DNA from: DATMXS01 sp050260275
Lineage (GTDB): Bacteria; Acidobacteriota; Terriglobia; Bryobacterales; Bryobacteraceae
NCBI GenBank assembly: GCA_050260275.1
Contig: JBLNBX010000078.1
Span: 1-13,216, forward strand
Direction: 5' to 3'
Length of the DNA stretch: 13,216 nucleotides
The notes beneath the pieces are model-generated. The model did no database searches, was not told the DNA's origin, and worked only from the letters and a program-made list of their open reading frames with translations. The translations under genes and the position numbers were made by a program. Every line of letters begins with the position of its first letter. The stretch's first letter is position 1. Below are positions 1 through 6,618 of this stretch, in pieces.

Positions 1-933
1 GGCGCGGTCGAGCGACGGGCGTAGCAGGCGCGCGCGGAGGAGCCGCGCCCCCATGCCCGTGAGAGTGCGGTCGATGACGCCCACGAGCGTCGCTTCCTTA
101 TCGAGGCGGCCGCCGGTAGCGAACAGCGACTCGAAAAGCTCCAGATTGCGCACGGTGACGGCGTCGAGGATCATCGAGTCCGCGCGGTCGTAGAACGAGG
201 GCCGGTCCAGGTGATCGAGCGCGGATTTCTGCGTGTCCTTCAGATAGTGCAGGATCGCCCCCGCCGCAGCCACCGCGAGCTGTTTTCCGGCAAGTCCGCA
301 GCCGTCCAGAGTGAGCAGCCCGTAGTGCTCCCGCAGGCTTCGCGCGGCGTAGTCGCTATCGAAGATCCACGGCTCGAGTTCGGTGCGCAGCGGGCCGCTG
401 GGAGTTGGGACCCCGGGCGCGCACAGCACCTCGCGCGCGCCGATCTGTTCGAGTGTGGCGTTGACCTCGCTGGCGTCGATCTCGGTGGCGCGGAACTCGC
501 CGGTTGAGACGTCGACGTACGCGATGCCGGCCCGGCGCTCGCCGGCTGCAATGGCGGCGAGGTAGTTATTCTCGCCGGAACGCAGGACTTCGGCTTCCGT
601 TGCGGTGCCAGGCGTCACGATGCGCGTGAGTTCGCGCTTGACGAGCTTCTTGGCGAAGCGCGGGTCCTCCACCTGGTCGCAGATGGCCACCCTGTACCCC
701 CGCTGGACCAGGCGCGCGATATAGCCTTCGGCGGCGTGGAACGGAACGCCGCACATGGGGATCTCCTTGTGGCGCGACGTCAGCGTTATCTCGAGTTCGC
801 GCGCGGCCGTGACGGCGTCTTCGTAGAACAGCTCATAGAAGTCGCCCAGGCGGAACATGAGCAGCGCGTTCGGCACCTGCTGCTTGATGGCGTGATACTG
901 CCGCATGAGCGGCGTTGCGTTGCCGGCGCTCAT
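1..933 (-). CDS. mutS: DNA mismatch repair protein MutS, N-terminal 311 residues (runs off left edge)
   Basis: Mismatch-recognition ATPase that scans DNA as a dimer and recruits MutL. Translation gives an N-terminus with the mismatch-reading Phe-X-Glu motif inside RLGDFYELFYEDA (F32, E34), followed by the conserved MCGVPFHAAEGY block, the DQVEDP block, a VTPGT strand and a domain II/connector. The visible part ends in the start of the core/lever region (AVTVRNLELFESL, then a GMGARLLR block). The MutL-interacting and ATPase domains (Walker A onward) lie outside the window, so only about a third of a normal ~850-residue MutS is seen. The ATG at 931-933 overlaps the stop of nth as ATGA, so translation is probably coupled to nth; there is only a weak GGA-type Shine-Dalgarno. 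Nothing looks broken in the visible part. Confidence 0.97.
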   Translation of the reverse strand, partial: MSAGNATPLMRQYHAIKQQVPNALLMFRLGDFYELFYEDAVTAARELEITLTSRHKEIPMCGVPFHAAEGYIARLVQRGYRVAICDQVEDPRFAKKLVKRELTRIVTPGTATEAEVLRSGENNYLAAIAAGERRAGIAYVDVSTGEFRATEIDASEVNATLEQIGAREVLCAPGVPTPSGPLRTELEPWIFDSDYAARSLREHYGLLTLDGCGLAGKQLAVAAAGAILHYLKDTQKSALDHLDRPSFYDRADSMILDAVTVRNLELFESLFATGGRLDKEATLVGVIDRTLTGMGARLLRARLLRPSLDRA

Positions 934-1700
934 TTGGTCTTGTCCGCCGCGTAGCAGAGAGGATCGAGCGGGCACTCGGCGCAGCGCGGCTTCCGCGCGA
1001 CGCACAGCGCGCGGCCGTGCAGTATGAGCTGGTGCGCGAAGACAATCCAACGCTCGCGCGGTATGGCTTCCATGAGATCGCGCTCGATCCTCACCGGGTC
1101 GGTGTTGGTGGTGAGGTCGAGCCGCAGCGCGACGCGCTGGACGTGAGTGTCCACCACAACACCGCTGGCAATGCCGTACGCCGTTCCAAGTACGACATTC
1201 GCCGTCTTGCGCGCAACGCCAGGAATGGTGAGCATCGCGTCCATGTCGCGCGGGACCTCGCCGTTGTAGTCCGCCAGGATCTTGCGGGCCGCGCCTATCA
1301 CGCTCTTCGCTTTGTTGTTGAAGAAGCCCGTCGAGCGGATATCGTTCGCGAGTTCGTCCTGGCTGGCGTGAGCGAAATCCTCGATTGACGGGTACTTCGC
1401 GAACAGCGCGGGAGTGACCTCGTTCACGCGCTTGTCGGTGCACTGCGCGGAGAGGATGGTCGCGACGAGCAGCTCCCACGGCGTGCGCCAGTTGAGCGCG
1501 GTGGTGGCGTCGGGATAGGTGCGGTCGAGGATCGCGATGATCTCCGCGATGCGCTGTTTGCGCGCGGCTGCGGTCCGGGGGCGGTTGGGAGCGGACTTCT
1601 TCGCCGCCGGAGCAGGCCTCGCTCCGGCGCCGGCCCGTTTCGCCGCTATCGCGGCGCCTTTTGCGCCCTCGGTTGCGCGCTTGCCGGTCCTGGTCGCCAT
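930..1700 (-). CDS. nth: Endonuclease III (DNA glycosylase/AP lyase)
   Basis: Bifunctional base-excision-repair enzyme that removes oxidised pyrimidines and nicks the abasic site. The 256-residue product has the helix-hairpin-helix LTIPGVARKTANVV (about residues 157-170) with catalytic lysine K165, the VVDTHVQR segment with catalytic D184, and a C-terminal [4Fe-4S] cluster loop with Cys spacing C-X6-C-X2-C-X5-C (C233, C240, C243, C249). About 45 residues at the N-terminus are an extra Ala/Lys/Pro/Arg-rich basic tail not found in the ~211-residue E. coli enzyme. The ATG at 1698-1700 is chosen because the tail reads naturally from MATRTGKR; an upstream in-frame ATG at 1764-1766 would add 22 residues of low-complexity sequence and overlap the region upstream of the divergent ABC gene. 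There is no obvious Shine-Dalgarno. The stop overlaps the mutS start (ATGA). Confidence 0.96.
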   Translation of the reverse strand: MATRTGKRATEGAKGAAIAAKRAGAGARPAPAAKKSAPNRPRTAAARKQRIAEIIAILDRTYPDATTALNWRTPWELLVATILSAQCTDKRVNEVTPALFAKYPSIEDFAHASQDELANDIRSTGFFNNKAKSVIGAARKILADYNGEVPRDMDAMLTIPGVARKTANVVLGTAYGIASGVVVDTHVQRVALRLDLTTNTDPVRIERDLMEAIPRERWIVFAHQLILHGRALCVARKPRCAECPLDPLCYAADKTK

Positions 1701-1707
1701 GGAAGTT

Positions 1708-1713
1708 AGAATA
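1708..1713 (-). promoter_or_regulatory. Candidate -10 element for nth
   Basis: On the minus strand TATTCT lies 7 nt before the nth ATG, a distance that would put transcription start at or near the start codon. There is no Shine-Dalgarno and no recognisable -35. A leaderless nth transcript would explain this, but the hexamer alone is weak evidence. Confidence 0.25.
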
Positions 1714-1822
1714 CCCGTTCGGCGCGGAAGGCCGCGCGGAAGCGTTCCCGGCCGCGGCGAGCGCAACGGCCCCCAGCCGGGCGCTGCGAGTCCGAGTAGA
1801 CGCCCTGTTACGCTGGAAGCAG

Positions 1823-3685
1823 GTGGAAGAGGAGGTAATCGGTAAAGCGTACGACAGCCGCCTGATGCGGCGGCTGCTGGGCTACCTGCGCCCCTACTGG
1901 CGGGTGGTCGCGGCTTCGCTCGTGTGCCTGCTTGCGCTATCGGTATTCCAGGTGGCCGGGCCGCTGCTCACCAAATTGGCGGTGGATCGCTACCTAGCCC
2001 CGTCCGGAACGCACACGACTACATTTCTGGACCCCTATCTCTCATCCGATTCGTGGACCGGTCTCTCGCAAGTCGCAATCCTGTACCTTCTCATCACCGT
2101 ACTCGGGCTCGGCCTGGATTTCGCCCAGGCCTACATGATGCAGTGGACCGGCCAGCACGCCATGCTGGACCTCCGGCGCGAGTTGATGCGGCATCTCCAG
2201 CGGCTGGACCTGTCACAATACGACCGCAATCCGGTGGGGCGGCTGCTGACGCGAGTGACCACCGATGTCGATGCCCTGAACGAGCTGCTCGCCTCGGGCC
2301 TGGTCACCATCCTCGGCGACGTTCTGATACTCGCGTTCATAACCGCCGTGATGTTCCAGCTCAGCCCGGGGCTGGCGCTCATGATGCTCGGCGTGATGCC
2401 GCTCGTGGTGCTCGTCACGGCGATATTCCGCAGGAAGGCGTCTGAGAGCTACCGGCGCATCCGCGTGGCGATCGCTCGCATAAATGCGTACCTTCAAGAG
2501 CACATCACCGGGATGTCCGTAGTGCAGGTGCTCAACCGCGAGCGGAAGAGCAACCGCCAGTTCGAGGCCATCAACCGCAAGCACATGGAGGCGTTCAAGG
2601 ACGCCATCTTTGCATACGGCTGGTTCTACCCGGTGGTGGAGTTCCTTGCGACGCTCGCCCTGGCGCTTCTGCTGGCCTACGGAGCGTGGCGGATACGCTC
2701 TGGAGCGCTCACGCTGGGCGTGCTGGTGGCTTTCTTCCAGTACGGGATGCGGTTCTTCAGGCCGATACAGGACCTCAGCGAGAAGTACAACCTGCTGCAA
2801 TCGGCCATGGCGGCGGCGGAGCGCATCTTCGGGTTGCTCGACACCCCGGTGGAGGTCGCCGCGCCCGCGCAGCCCAAGCCGGTTCCAGACCACGGCGCAG
2901 CCATCGAGTTCGATCACGTCTGGTTCGCCTATAAGGGCGAGGACTGGGTGCTGCGCGACGTCAGCTTTCGCATCGAGCCCGGCGAGACGGTTGCCGTGGT
3001 TGGGCACACCGGCGCGGGGAAAACCACCATCATCAGTCTTCTGCTGCGGTTCTACGACATACAGCGCGGGAGCATACGAATTGGCGGGACGGACGTGCGC
3101 GAGTTCGATCCGGCCGAATTGCGCAGGCGGTTCGGCGTCGTCCTCCAGGACCCGCACCTGTTCACCGGAACCATAGAGGGCAACATCCGGCTCGGCACGG
3201 ATGGAATCACCGACGAGGACATGCGATCGGCCGCTGAACAGGTTAACCTGCTCGACTTTATCCGTTCCCTGCCAGACGGGTTCGCGCAGCCGGTGCGCGA
3301 GCGCGGGGACGGGCTCTCCACCGGCCAGAAACAGCTCATCAGTTTCGCGCGCGCGCTGGCGCACTCGCCGCGGTTCCTGATTCTTGACGAGGCGACGTCG
3401 AGCGTCGATACCGACACCGAGTTCAAGGTGCGCGAAGCGCTCGCGCGAATGGTGGAGGGGCGAACGTCCATCATCATCGCCCACCGGCTTTCCACCATCC
3501 AGCGCGCCGACCGCATCCTGGTGATGCACAAGGGCAAGCTACGCGAATCCGGAACGCACCAGGAACTGCTGGCCGCGCGTGGGATCTACTGGAAGCTCTA
3601 TCAGCTTCAATACAAGGACCAGGAACGGGTCGAGCCGCAGCCCGCGCCCGCCCCCGGCTGCATGCCGGCCAGCCAGGACGCCTGA
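1823..3685 (+). CDS. ABC exporter, fused membrane and ATPase domains (MdlB/LmrA/MsbA type)
   Basis: Half-size type IV ABC exporter of 620 residues, expected to work as a homo- or heterodimer in the inner membrane exporting an unknown, probably lipophilic, substrate. The N-terminal ~330 residues hold a six-helix transmembrane domain (first helix WRVVAASLVCLLALSVFQVAG) with an ABC-membrane intracellular-loop region (VGRLLTRVTTDVDALNELL). The nucleotide-binding domain has every key motif: Walker A GHTGAGKTT (394-402, K400), Q-loop VLQDPHLF, signature LSTGQ (498-502), Walker B LILDEATSSVD (D522, E523) and switch histidine H554 in AHRLST, so it should be ATPase-competent. The start is uncertain: GTG at 1823 gives an N-terminus (EEEVIGKAYDSRLMRRLL) of the kind seen in this family; ATG 1865 would be shorter, and an ATG far upstream at 1661 overlaps nth. 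No partner half-transporter is adjacent. The C-terminal tail is Pro/Ala-rich. Confidence 0.93.
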   Translation: MEEEVIGKAYDSRLMRRLLGYLRPYWRVVAASLVCLLALSVFQVAGPLLTKLAVDRYLAPSGTHTTTFLDPYLSSDSWTGLSQVAILYLLITVLGLGLDFAQAYMMQWTGQHAMLDLRRELMRHLQRLDLSQYDRNPVGRLLTRVTTDVDALNELLASGLVTILGDVLILAFITAVMFQLSPGLALMMLGVMPLVVLVTAIFRRKASESYRRIRVAIARINAYLQEHITGMSVVQVLNRERKSNRQFEAINRKHMEAFKDAIFAYGWFYPVVEFLATLALALLLAYGAWRIRSGALTLGVLVAFFQYGMRFFRPIQDLSEKYNLLQSAMAAAERIFGLLDTPVEVAAPAQPKPVPDHGAAIEFDHVWFAYKGEDWVLRDVSFRIEPGETVAVVGHTGAGKTTIISLLLRFYDIQRGSIRIGGTDVREFDPAELRRRFGVVLQDPHLFTGTIEGNIRLGTDGITDEDMRSAAEQVNLLDFIRSLPDGFAQPVRERGDGLSTGQKQLISFARALAHSPRFLILDEATSSVDTDTEFKVREALARMVEGRTSIIIAHRLSTIQRADRILVMHKGKLRESGTHQELLAARGIYWKLYQLQYKDQERVEPQPAPAPGCMPASQDA

Positions 3686-3732
3686 GCGGAAATTTCTCGA
3701 GAACCCCGCGCGGGATGCTTGTATACAGGGGC
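3686..3732. promoter_or_regulatory. Noncoding stretch with three closely spaced palindromes
   Basis: Between the ABC exporter stop and the ATG at 3733 lie TTCTCGAGAA (3694-3703), CCCGCGCGGG (3705-3714) and TGTATACA (3720-3727). TGTATACA contains a plausible -10 (TATACA) just upstream of AGGGGC-ATG, so this may be the old promoter/operator of the truncated permease that begins at 3733. A role in ending the exporter transcript is also possible, but no T-run follows any stem. Confidence 0.3.
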
Positions 3733-3774
3733 ATGAGCGACTTCCGCCTTGCCTTTCGTGTGCTTGCCCGACGG
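3733..3774 (+). pseudogene. 5' stub of an FtsX/MacB-like (ADOP-type) permease
   Basis: The first 14 codons read MSDFRLAFRVLARR, which matches the usual opening of acidobacterial orphan permeases (amphipathic Arg-rich N-terminus followed by a PGFT-type turn and a long transmembrane helix). After residue 14 the reading frame changes into Arg-rich noise (ADARRAARRN...) with no membrane helix, so the gene is cut at about 3774. It is preceded by TGTATACA and a weak AGGGGC. The match is short and rests on pattern memory, so a chance resemblance cannot be excluded; the adjoining permease tail on the other strand makes it more credible. Confidence 0.45.
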
Positions 3775-3906
3775 GCTGATGCGCGCCGCGCGGCGCGCCG
3801 GAATGTACCCCGCCAGCCCTGCCGCAAGCGCAAGCGCGGCCGTCGCGCACGCCAGCACGACAGCGCTGAGGTACGAATAGGCGGGGTGCGACGAAGCCGT
3901 TCTCGT
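3769..3906 (-). pseudogene. 3' remnant of an FtsX/MacB-like (ADOP-type) permease
   Basis: Reading the minus strand directly after the GH31-like gene's stop gives HPAYSYLSAVVLACATAALA, a hydrophobic helix, then GYIPARRAARISPS. That is the hallmark C-terminus of FtsX/MacB-type permeases (last transmembrane helix followed by PARRAxRxxP, normally then a short xALRxE ending). Homology stops at about 3769; what follows (GKHTKGKAEVAH...) is not permease-like and reads on without the normal ending. It has no start codon of its own, no ATPase partner, and begins only ~0-15 nt after the upstream stop, so it is a dead fragment. It abuts the plus-strand permease stub, sharing CGACGG at 3769-3774. Confidence 0.6.
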
Positions 3907-5355
3907 TCACCACTCCAGGTGGACGATCTCGTCTCCGCCGGCGCTCGCCCTGACCCGGATGCGCACGCCGTCGCCGTCCACCATCCAGGCGCCAGGCGCT
4001 AGTTGCTCGCGCCTCGCAACACGCCTGTAAACGCGCTCGCCCTGGGTGACGCGCTTGCATGGCGGCGTGTGGTGAACCACCCAGTCGAATACGCGATCCC
4101 TGGCCGATTCGCTCTCGAGCCGCATGAACTCCGCAGCCGGAGCCGCGTGGAATTGAGAGATCTCGTCGAGATCCGGTTCCCAAAGGAAGAACTCGCCGCC
4201 GAGCCTCGGGAAATAGTGCATCTCGAGCGGCTCGCCCGCGAACGGCACGATCATGCCGTTGCGAACAAAGACAGGCGTCCAGTCCGGCGGCGCTTTGATC
4301 TCTATCTCCTGCCGGCCGCGATAGACTTCGCCGGTGCGCAACTCGGTCCAGATCCCACGCGGGAGATAGAGCTTCAGGGCGCTCGCACTATCGAACACCG
4401 GCGCGACGAGCATCTCGTCGCCGACCATGAATACGTCCGTGCGCGCAGCGGCCGCCTGGTCTTCGGGGAACTGCATCGCCAGCGGTCGGATGATTGGAAT
4501 GCCCAGGTCGCGCGCTTCCCAGGCGTATGTTTCGAGATACGGCTGCAGGCGTTTTCGAAGTTCCGGCTGCGCCGCGCCCGGCGCGTGAACCACGGGCATC
4601 AGCGCCGCGATCTGCCGCGCGCGTTCGAGCGCTTCGCCTTCGTAACCGCCGAGCACGAACGGCGCCCCAGCCTCGCCGGACATGCTCGCGTGCTGCACCG
4701 CGTAGATGTTCTCTCGCAGGTCCTTCCACGTGCGCCGCTCCCGATGGGGCCACACGAGCCACTGCGGGCGCGCCTCGGTGGGTTCCACCATCGCGTGCGA
4801 CTCCAGAATCTCCTTGGGCGTCGGGCCGTAGTAGAAGTAGTAATCCCCCTCGCACTCGACGGAGCGGCGCGGCCCGGTGAAGTCGTAGACGCAGGCCGAT
4901 GGGCGGTACTCGCCGTAACCGGCAGTCGATATTAGCAGGCCGTTCGAGGTTTCGATGCGCTGGCCGTTGAGATCGAGCCGCGGCGAGTTGCGCGCCCCGA
5001 GTCCGTAGAAACGCTCGCCCGCGCCGGTATCGGGAGCGAGCAGCTTCTTCCCGCCGGGTGTCTCGACCTGCACCGCGCCGGAGTCGCTGATCCGGACCAC
5101 TATGTGCCTGGTCCGGCACGTGTAGCCTTGCGCCTCGGTGGAGCAGGCCACGTCGACCCTTTCCTCATTGACCGGCTTGCGCGAGCGGTCGTACTCCTTC
5201 ACGTGCGTGAAACGGAAGGCGCCGGTGTTGATCCACTCCAACTCGGCGCGGCCGGAGCGCAGCTCGAGTTCGAAGGTGTTCGCGTAGCGCGGAACAGGGT
5301 CCGCTGCTGCGGCGAGAAGTGTCAGTAGTGCGACAGGGAAAACCATGCAGGTCAT
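3907..5355 (-). CDS. Secreted GH31-like protein lacking the catalytic half of the barrel
   Basis: The 482-residue product starts with a signal peptide (VFPVALLTLLAAAAD, cleavage around residue 18). Residues ~20-175 form a GH31-type N-terminal beta-sandwich (ERFYGLGARNSPRLDLNGQRI; GDYYFYYGPTPKEIL). Residues ~205-300 match the end of the GH31 barrel (TWKDLRENI, SMSGEAGAPFVLGGYEG, RLQPYLETYAWEARDLGIPIIRPLAMQFPEDQ), followed by the distal beta-sandwich (VGDEMLVAPVFDSASALKLYLP.GIWTEL). Normal GH31 enzymes are ~650-900 residues. Between about residues 195 and 210 the protein jumps from ARPQWLVWP to RERRTW, omitting the segment with the nucleophile WxDMxE and the acid/base Asp of W(T/S)GDN. The protein is therefore unlikely to hydrolyse glycosides; it could be a carbohydrate-binding relic or a decaying gene. 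The C-terminus looks complete. It lies 72 nt after the M24 gene, and no strong Shine-Dalgarno is seen. Confidence 0.85.
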   Translation of the reverse strand: MTCMVFPVALLTLLAAAADPVPRYANTFELELRSGRAELEWINTGAFRFTHVKEYDRSRKPVNEERVDVACSTEAQGYTCRTRHIVVRISDSGAVQVETPGGKKLLAPDTGAGERFYGLGARNSPRLDLNGQRIETSNGLLISTAGYGEYRPSACVYDFTGPRRSVECEGDYYFYYGPTPKEILESHAMVEPTEARPQWLVWPHRERRTWKDLRENIYAVQHASMSGEAGAPFVLGGYEGEALERARQIAALMPVVHAPGAAQPELRKRLQPYLETYAWEARDLGIPIIRPLAMQFPEDQAAAARTDVFMVGDEMLVAPVFDSASALKLYLPRGIWTELRTGEVYRGRQEIEIKAPPDWTPVFVRNGMIVPFAGEPLEMHYFPRLGGEFFLWEPDLDEISQFHAAPAAEFMRLESESARDRVFDWVVHHTPPCKRVTQGERVYRRVARREQLAPGAWMVDGDGVRIRVRASAGGDEIVHLEW

Positions 5356-5402
5356 CTCAAATCAAGACGTTTCGCGTTGCGTGGCAGGCGGCCGGTCTGG
5401 CG

Positions 5403-5419
5403 GCGGGCCCCCGGCCCGC
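5403..5419 (-). terminator. GC-rich hairpin downstream of the M24 peptidase gene
   Basis: GCGGGCC and GGCCCGC form a perfect 7-bp stem around a CCC loop, about 9 nt past the M24 stop on the minus strand. There is no T-run, so it is not a canonical intrinsic terminator; it could attenuate read-through into the GH31-like gene or stabilise the 3' end of the upstream message. Confidence 0.3.
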
Positions 5420-5427
5420 GGCAGGCG

Positions 5428-6609
5428 TCAGAGATCCATCGTTAGAAGCCGTTCCTGAATCTCTCCTGTTACCCGCGCGCCTTCGTCGCCCACGAACACG
5501 TCCACCTCGGAGCGAATACCGAACTCGGGCAGATACACGCCCGGCTCGATCGAAAAGCACGTCCAGGGGATGATGCGGCGCTCGTCGTGCGTCTCCAGAT
5601 TGTCCATGTTCGCACCCGCGCCGTGCACCTCCGCGCCTATCGAGTGGCCTGTCCGGTGTATGAACTGCTTTTCGTACCCGCGTTCGCGGATGTAGCCACG
5701 CGCCGCGTCATCAACTTCGAACCCGCGGATCTCGCGTCCGGCCGCGAGGCTATCGGTGACGAACCGGATGGCGGCGTCCCGCGCGCCGCGGACGATCTCG
5801 AACACCTTCACCATCGCCTCGGGTGGCTTCTCTCCGCAGTACGCGGTCCAGGTTATGTCGTAGTAGACGCCGTCGGGAGCATCCGGTTTCGCCCACAGGT
5901 CGATCAGCAGCAGGTCGCCGCGGCGAATCTCGCGGAAGTGTTCCGGAGTGGGTTCATAGTGCGGGTTCGAGGCGTTGTCGTTCACCGCGACGATGGGTCC
6001 GTGATCTGTGAACAGGCCGGCGGAGCGGAACCGGTCGAGTATGAACTGCTTTATCTCGAGCTCGGTGACACGCTCGCGTTCACGCAGCTTGGCGGCGGTC
6101 AGCTTGAATGCGGCGCGGCGAATCTCGTCCACTTTGCGAGCGGCCTCAAGGTGCCGCTCGAGATTCGCGGCCGTCCAGCGGGCCTCGAAGTGCTGCACCA
6201 GGTCCGCCGAGCTGGCCACATCCACGCCCAGGCTGCGCACCAGTTCCACTGTGCCCGCGTCCACCATGGAGACGTAAGGAATGGCGCAGTTCGGCGAGTA
6301 CTGCATGGCGACGCGGCGCGCGCCCGCGAGCAGCTCGCGCAATCCCTCAACCTGTTCCGTCCAGCTCGAGTACGGGCGCCTCACGCCCGGCAGTGCGTCG
6401 AGCATGCCGGCCTCGATCCGGTGCACCAGGCCGCGCGGTTCGCCTTCGGCAGGGAGCAGGTAATACCAGCGCCGCGTGGGCACGCGCGGAGGCGCGAAAC
6501 CGAGCACGCGGTAAGCAAGCGGGTCGCGCTGGTGGTGGTCGAAGAACAGCCAGCCGTCGAGGCCATCCTCGACGAGCTTCTGGCGGATTGCATCGAAGCG
6601 GTCGGGCAT
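5428..6609 (-). CDS. M24-family metallopeptidase (Xaa-Pro aminopeptidase/prolidase type)
   Basis: Pita-bread metallopeptidase of 393 residues, probably cytoplasmic, cleaving N-terminal residues or dipeptides involving proline. An N-terminal creatinase-like domain (to about residue 150) is followed by the catalytic domain. All five dinuclear metal ligands are visible: D237 (LLLIDLWAK), D251 (VYYDITWTAY), H322 (HRTGHSIGAEVHG), E355 (FSIEPGVYLP) and E368 (GIRSEVDVFV), so it should be active. The exact substrate cannot be told from sequence; M24 also includes creatinase and methionine aminopeptidase, but the two-domain layout favours an X-Pro peptidase. It starts with ATG 1 nt after the symporter stop and has a near-perfect Shine-Dalgarno inside the symporter's last codons, so the two are almost certainly co-translated. 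Confidence 0.92.
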   Translation of the reverse strand: MPDRFDAIRQKLVEDGLDGWLFFDHHQRDPLAYRVLGFAPPRVPTRRWYYLLPAEGEPRGLVHRIEAGMLDALPGVRRPYSSWTEQVEGLRELLAGARRVAMQYSPNCAIPYVSMVDAGTVELVRSLGVDVASSADLVQHFEARWTAANLERHLEAARKVDEIRRAAFKLTAAKLRERERVTELEIKQFILDRFRSAGLFTDHGPIVAVNDNASNPHYEPTPEHFREIRRGDLLLIDLWAKPDAPDGVYYDITWTAYCGEKPPEAMVKVFEIVRGARDAAIRFVTDSLAAGREIRGFEVDDAARGYIRERGYEKQFIHRTGHSIGAEVHGAGANMDNLETHDERRIIPWTCFSIEPGVYLPEFGIRSEVDVFVGDEGARVTGEIQERLLTMDL

Positions 6610-6618
6610 ATCACCTCC
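6610..6618 (-). promoter_or_regulatory. Strong ribosome binding site for the M24 gene
   Basis: On the minus strand GGAGGTGAT sits immediately before the M24 ATG and includes the symporter TGA stop. It is nearly fully complementary to the 16S anti-Shine-Dalgarno and is by far the best ribosome site in the window, which fixes the M24 start and suggests high expression or reinitiation after the symporter. Confidence 0.75.

Noticed and set aside
1661..1822. Longer N-terminus for the ABC exporter from ATG 1661
   Set aside because: The extra 54 residues are low-complexity, overlap the nth coding start and precede the usual family N-terminus.
2213..3529. Long 438-codon open frame antisense to the ABC exporter
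   Set aside because: It lies wholly opposite a gene with all ABC motifs, and its product is a His/Arg/Glu-rich mixture with no domain; typical antisense frame in high-GC DNA.
4003..4935. 310-codon plus-strand frame opposite the GH31-like gene
   Set aside because: Considered because the GH31-like gene is degenerate, but the translation is Arg/His-rich without any family resemblance, whereas the minus strand has signal peptide and GH31 blocks.
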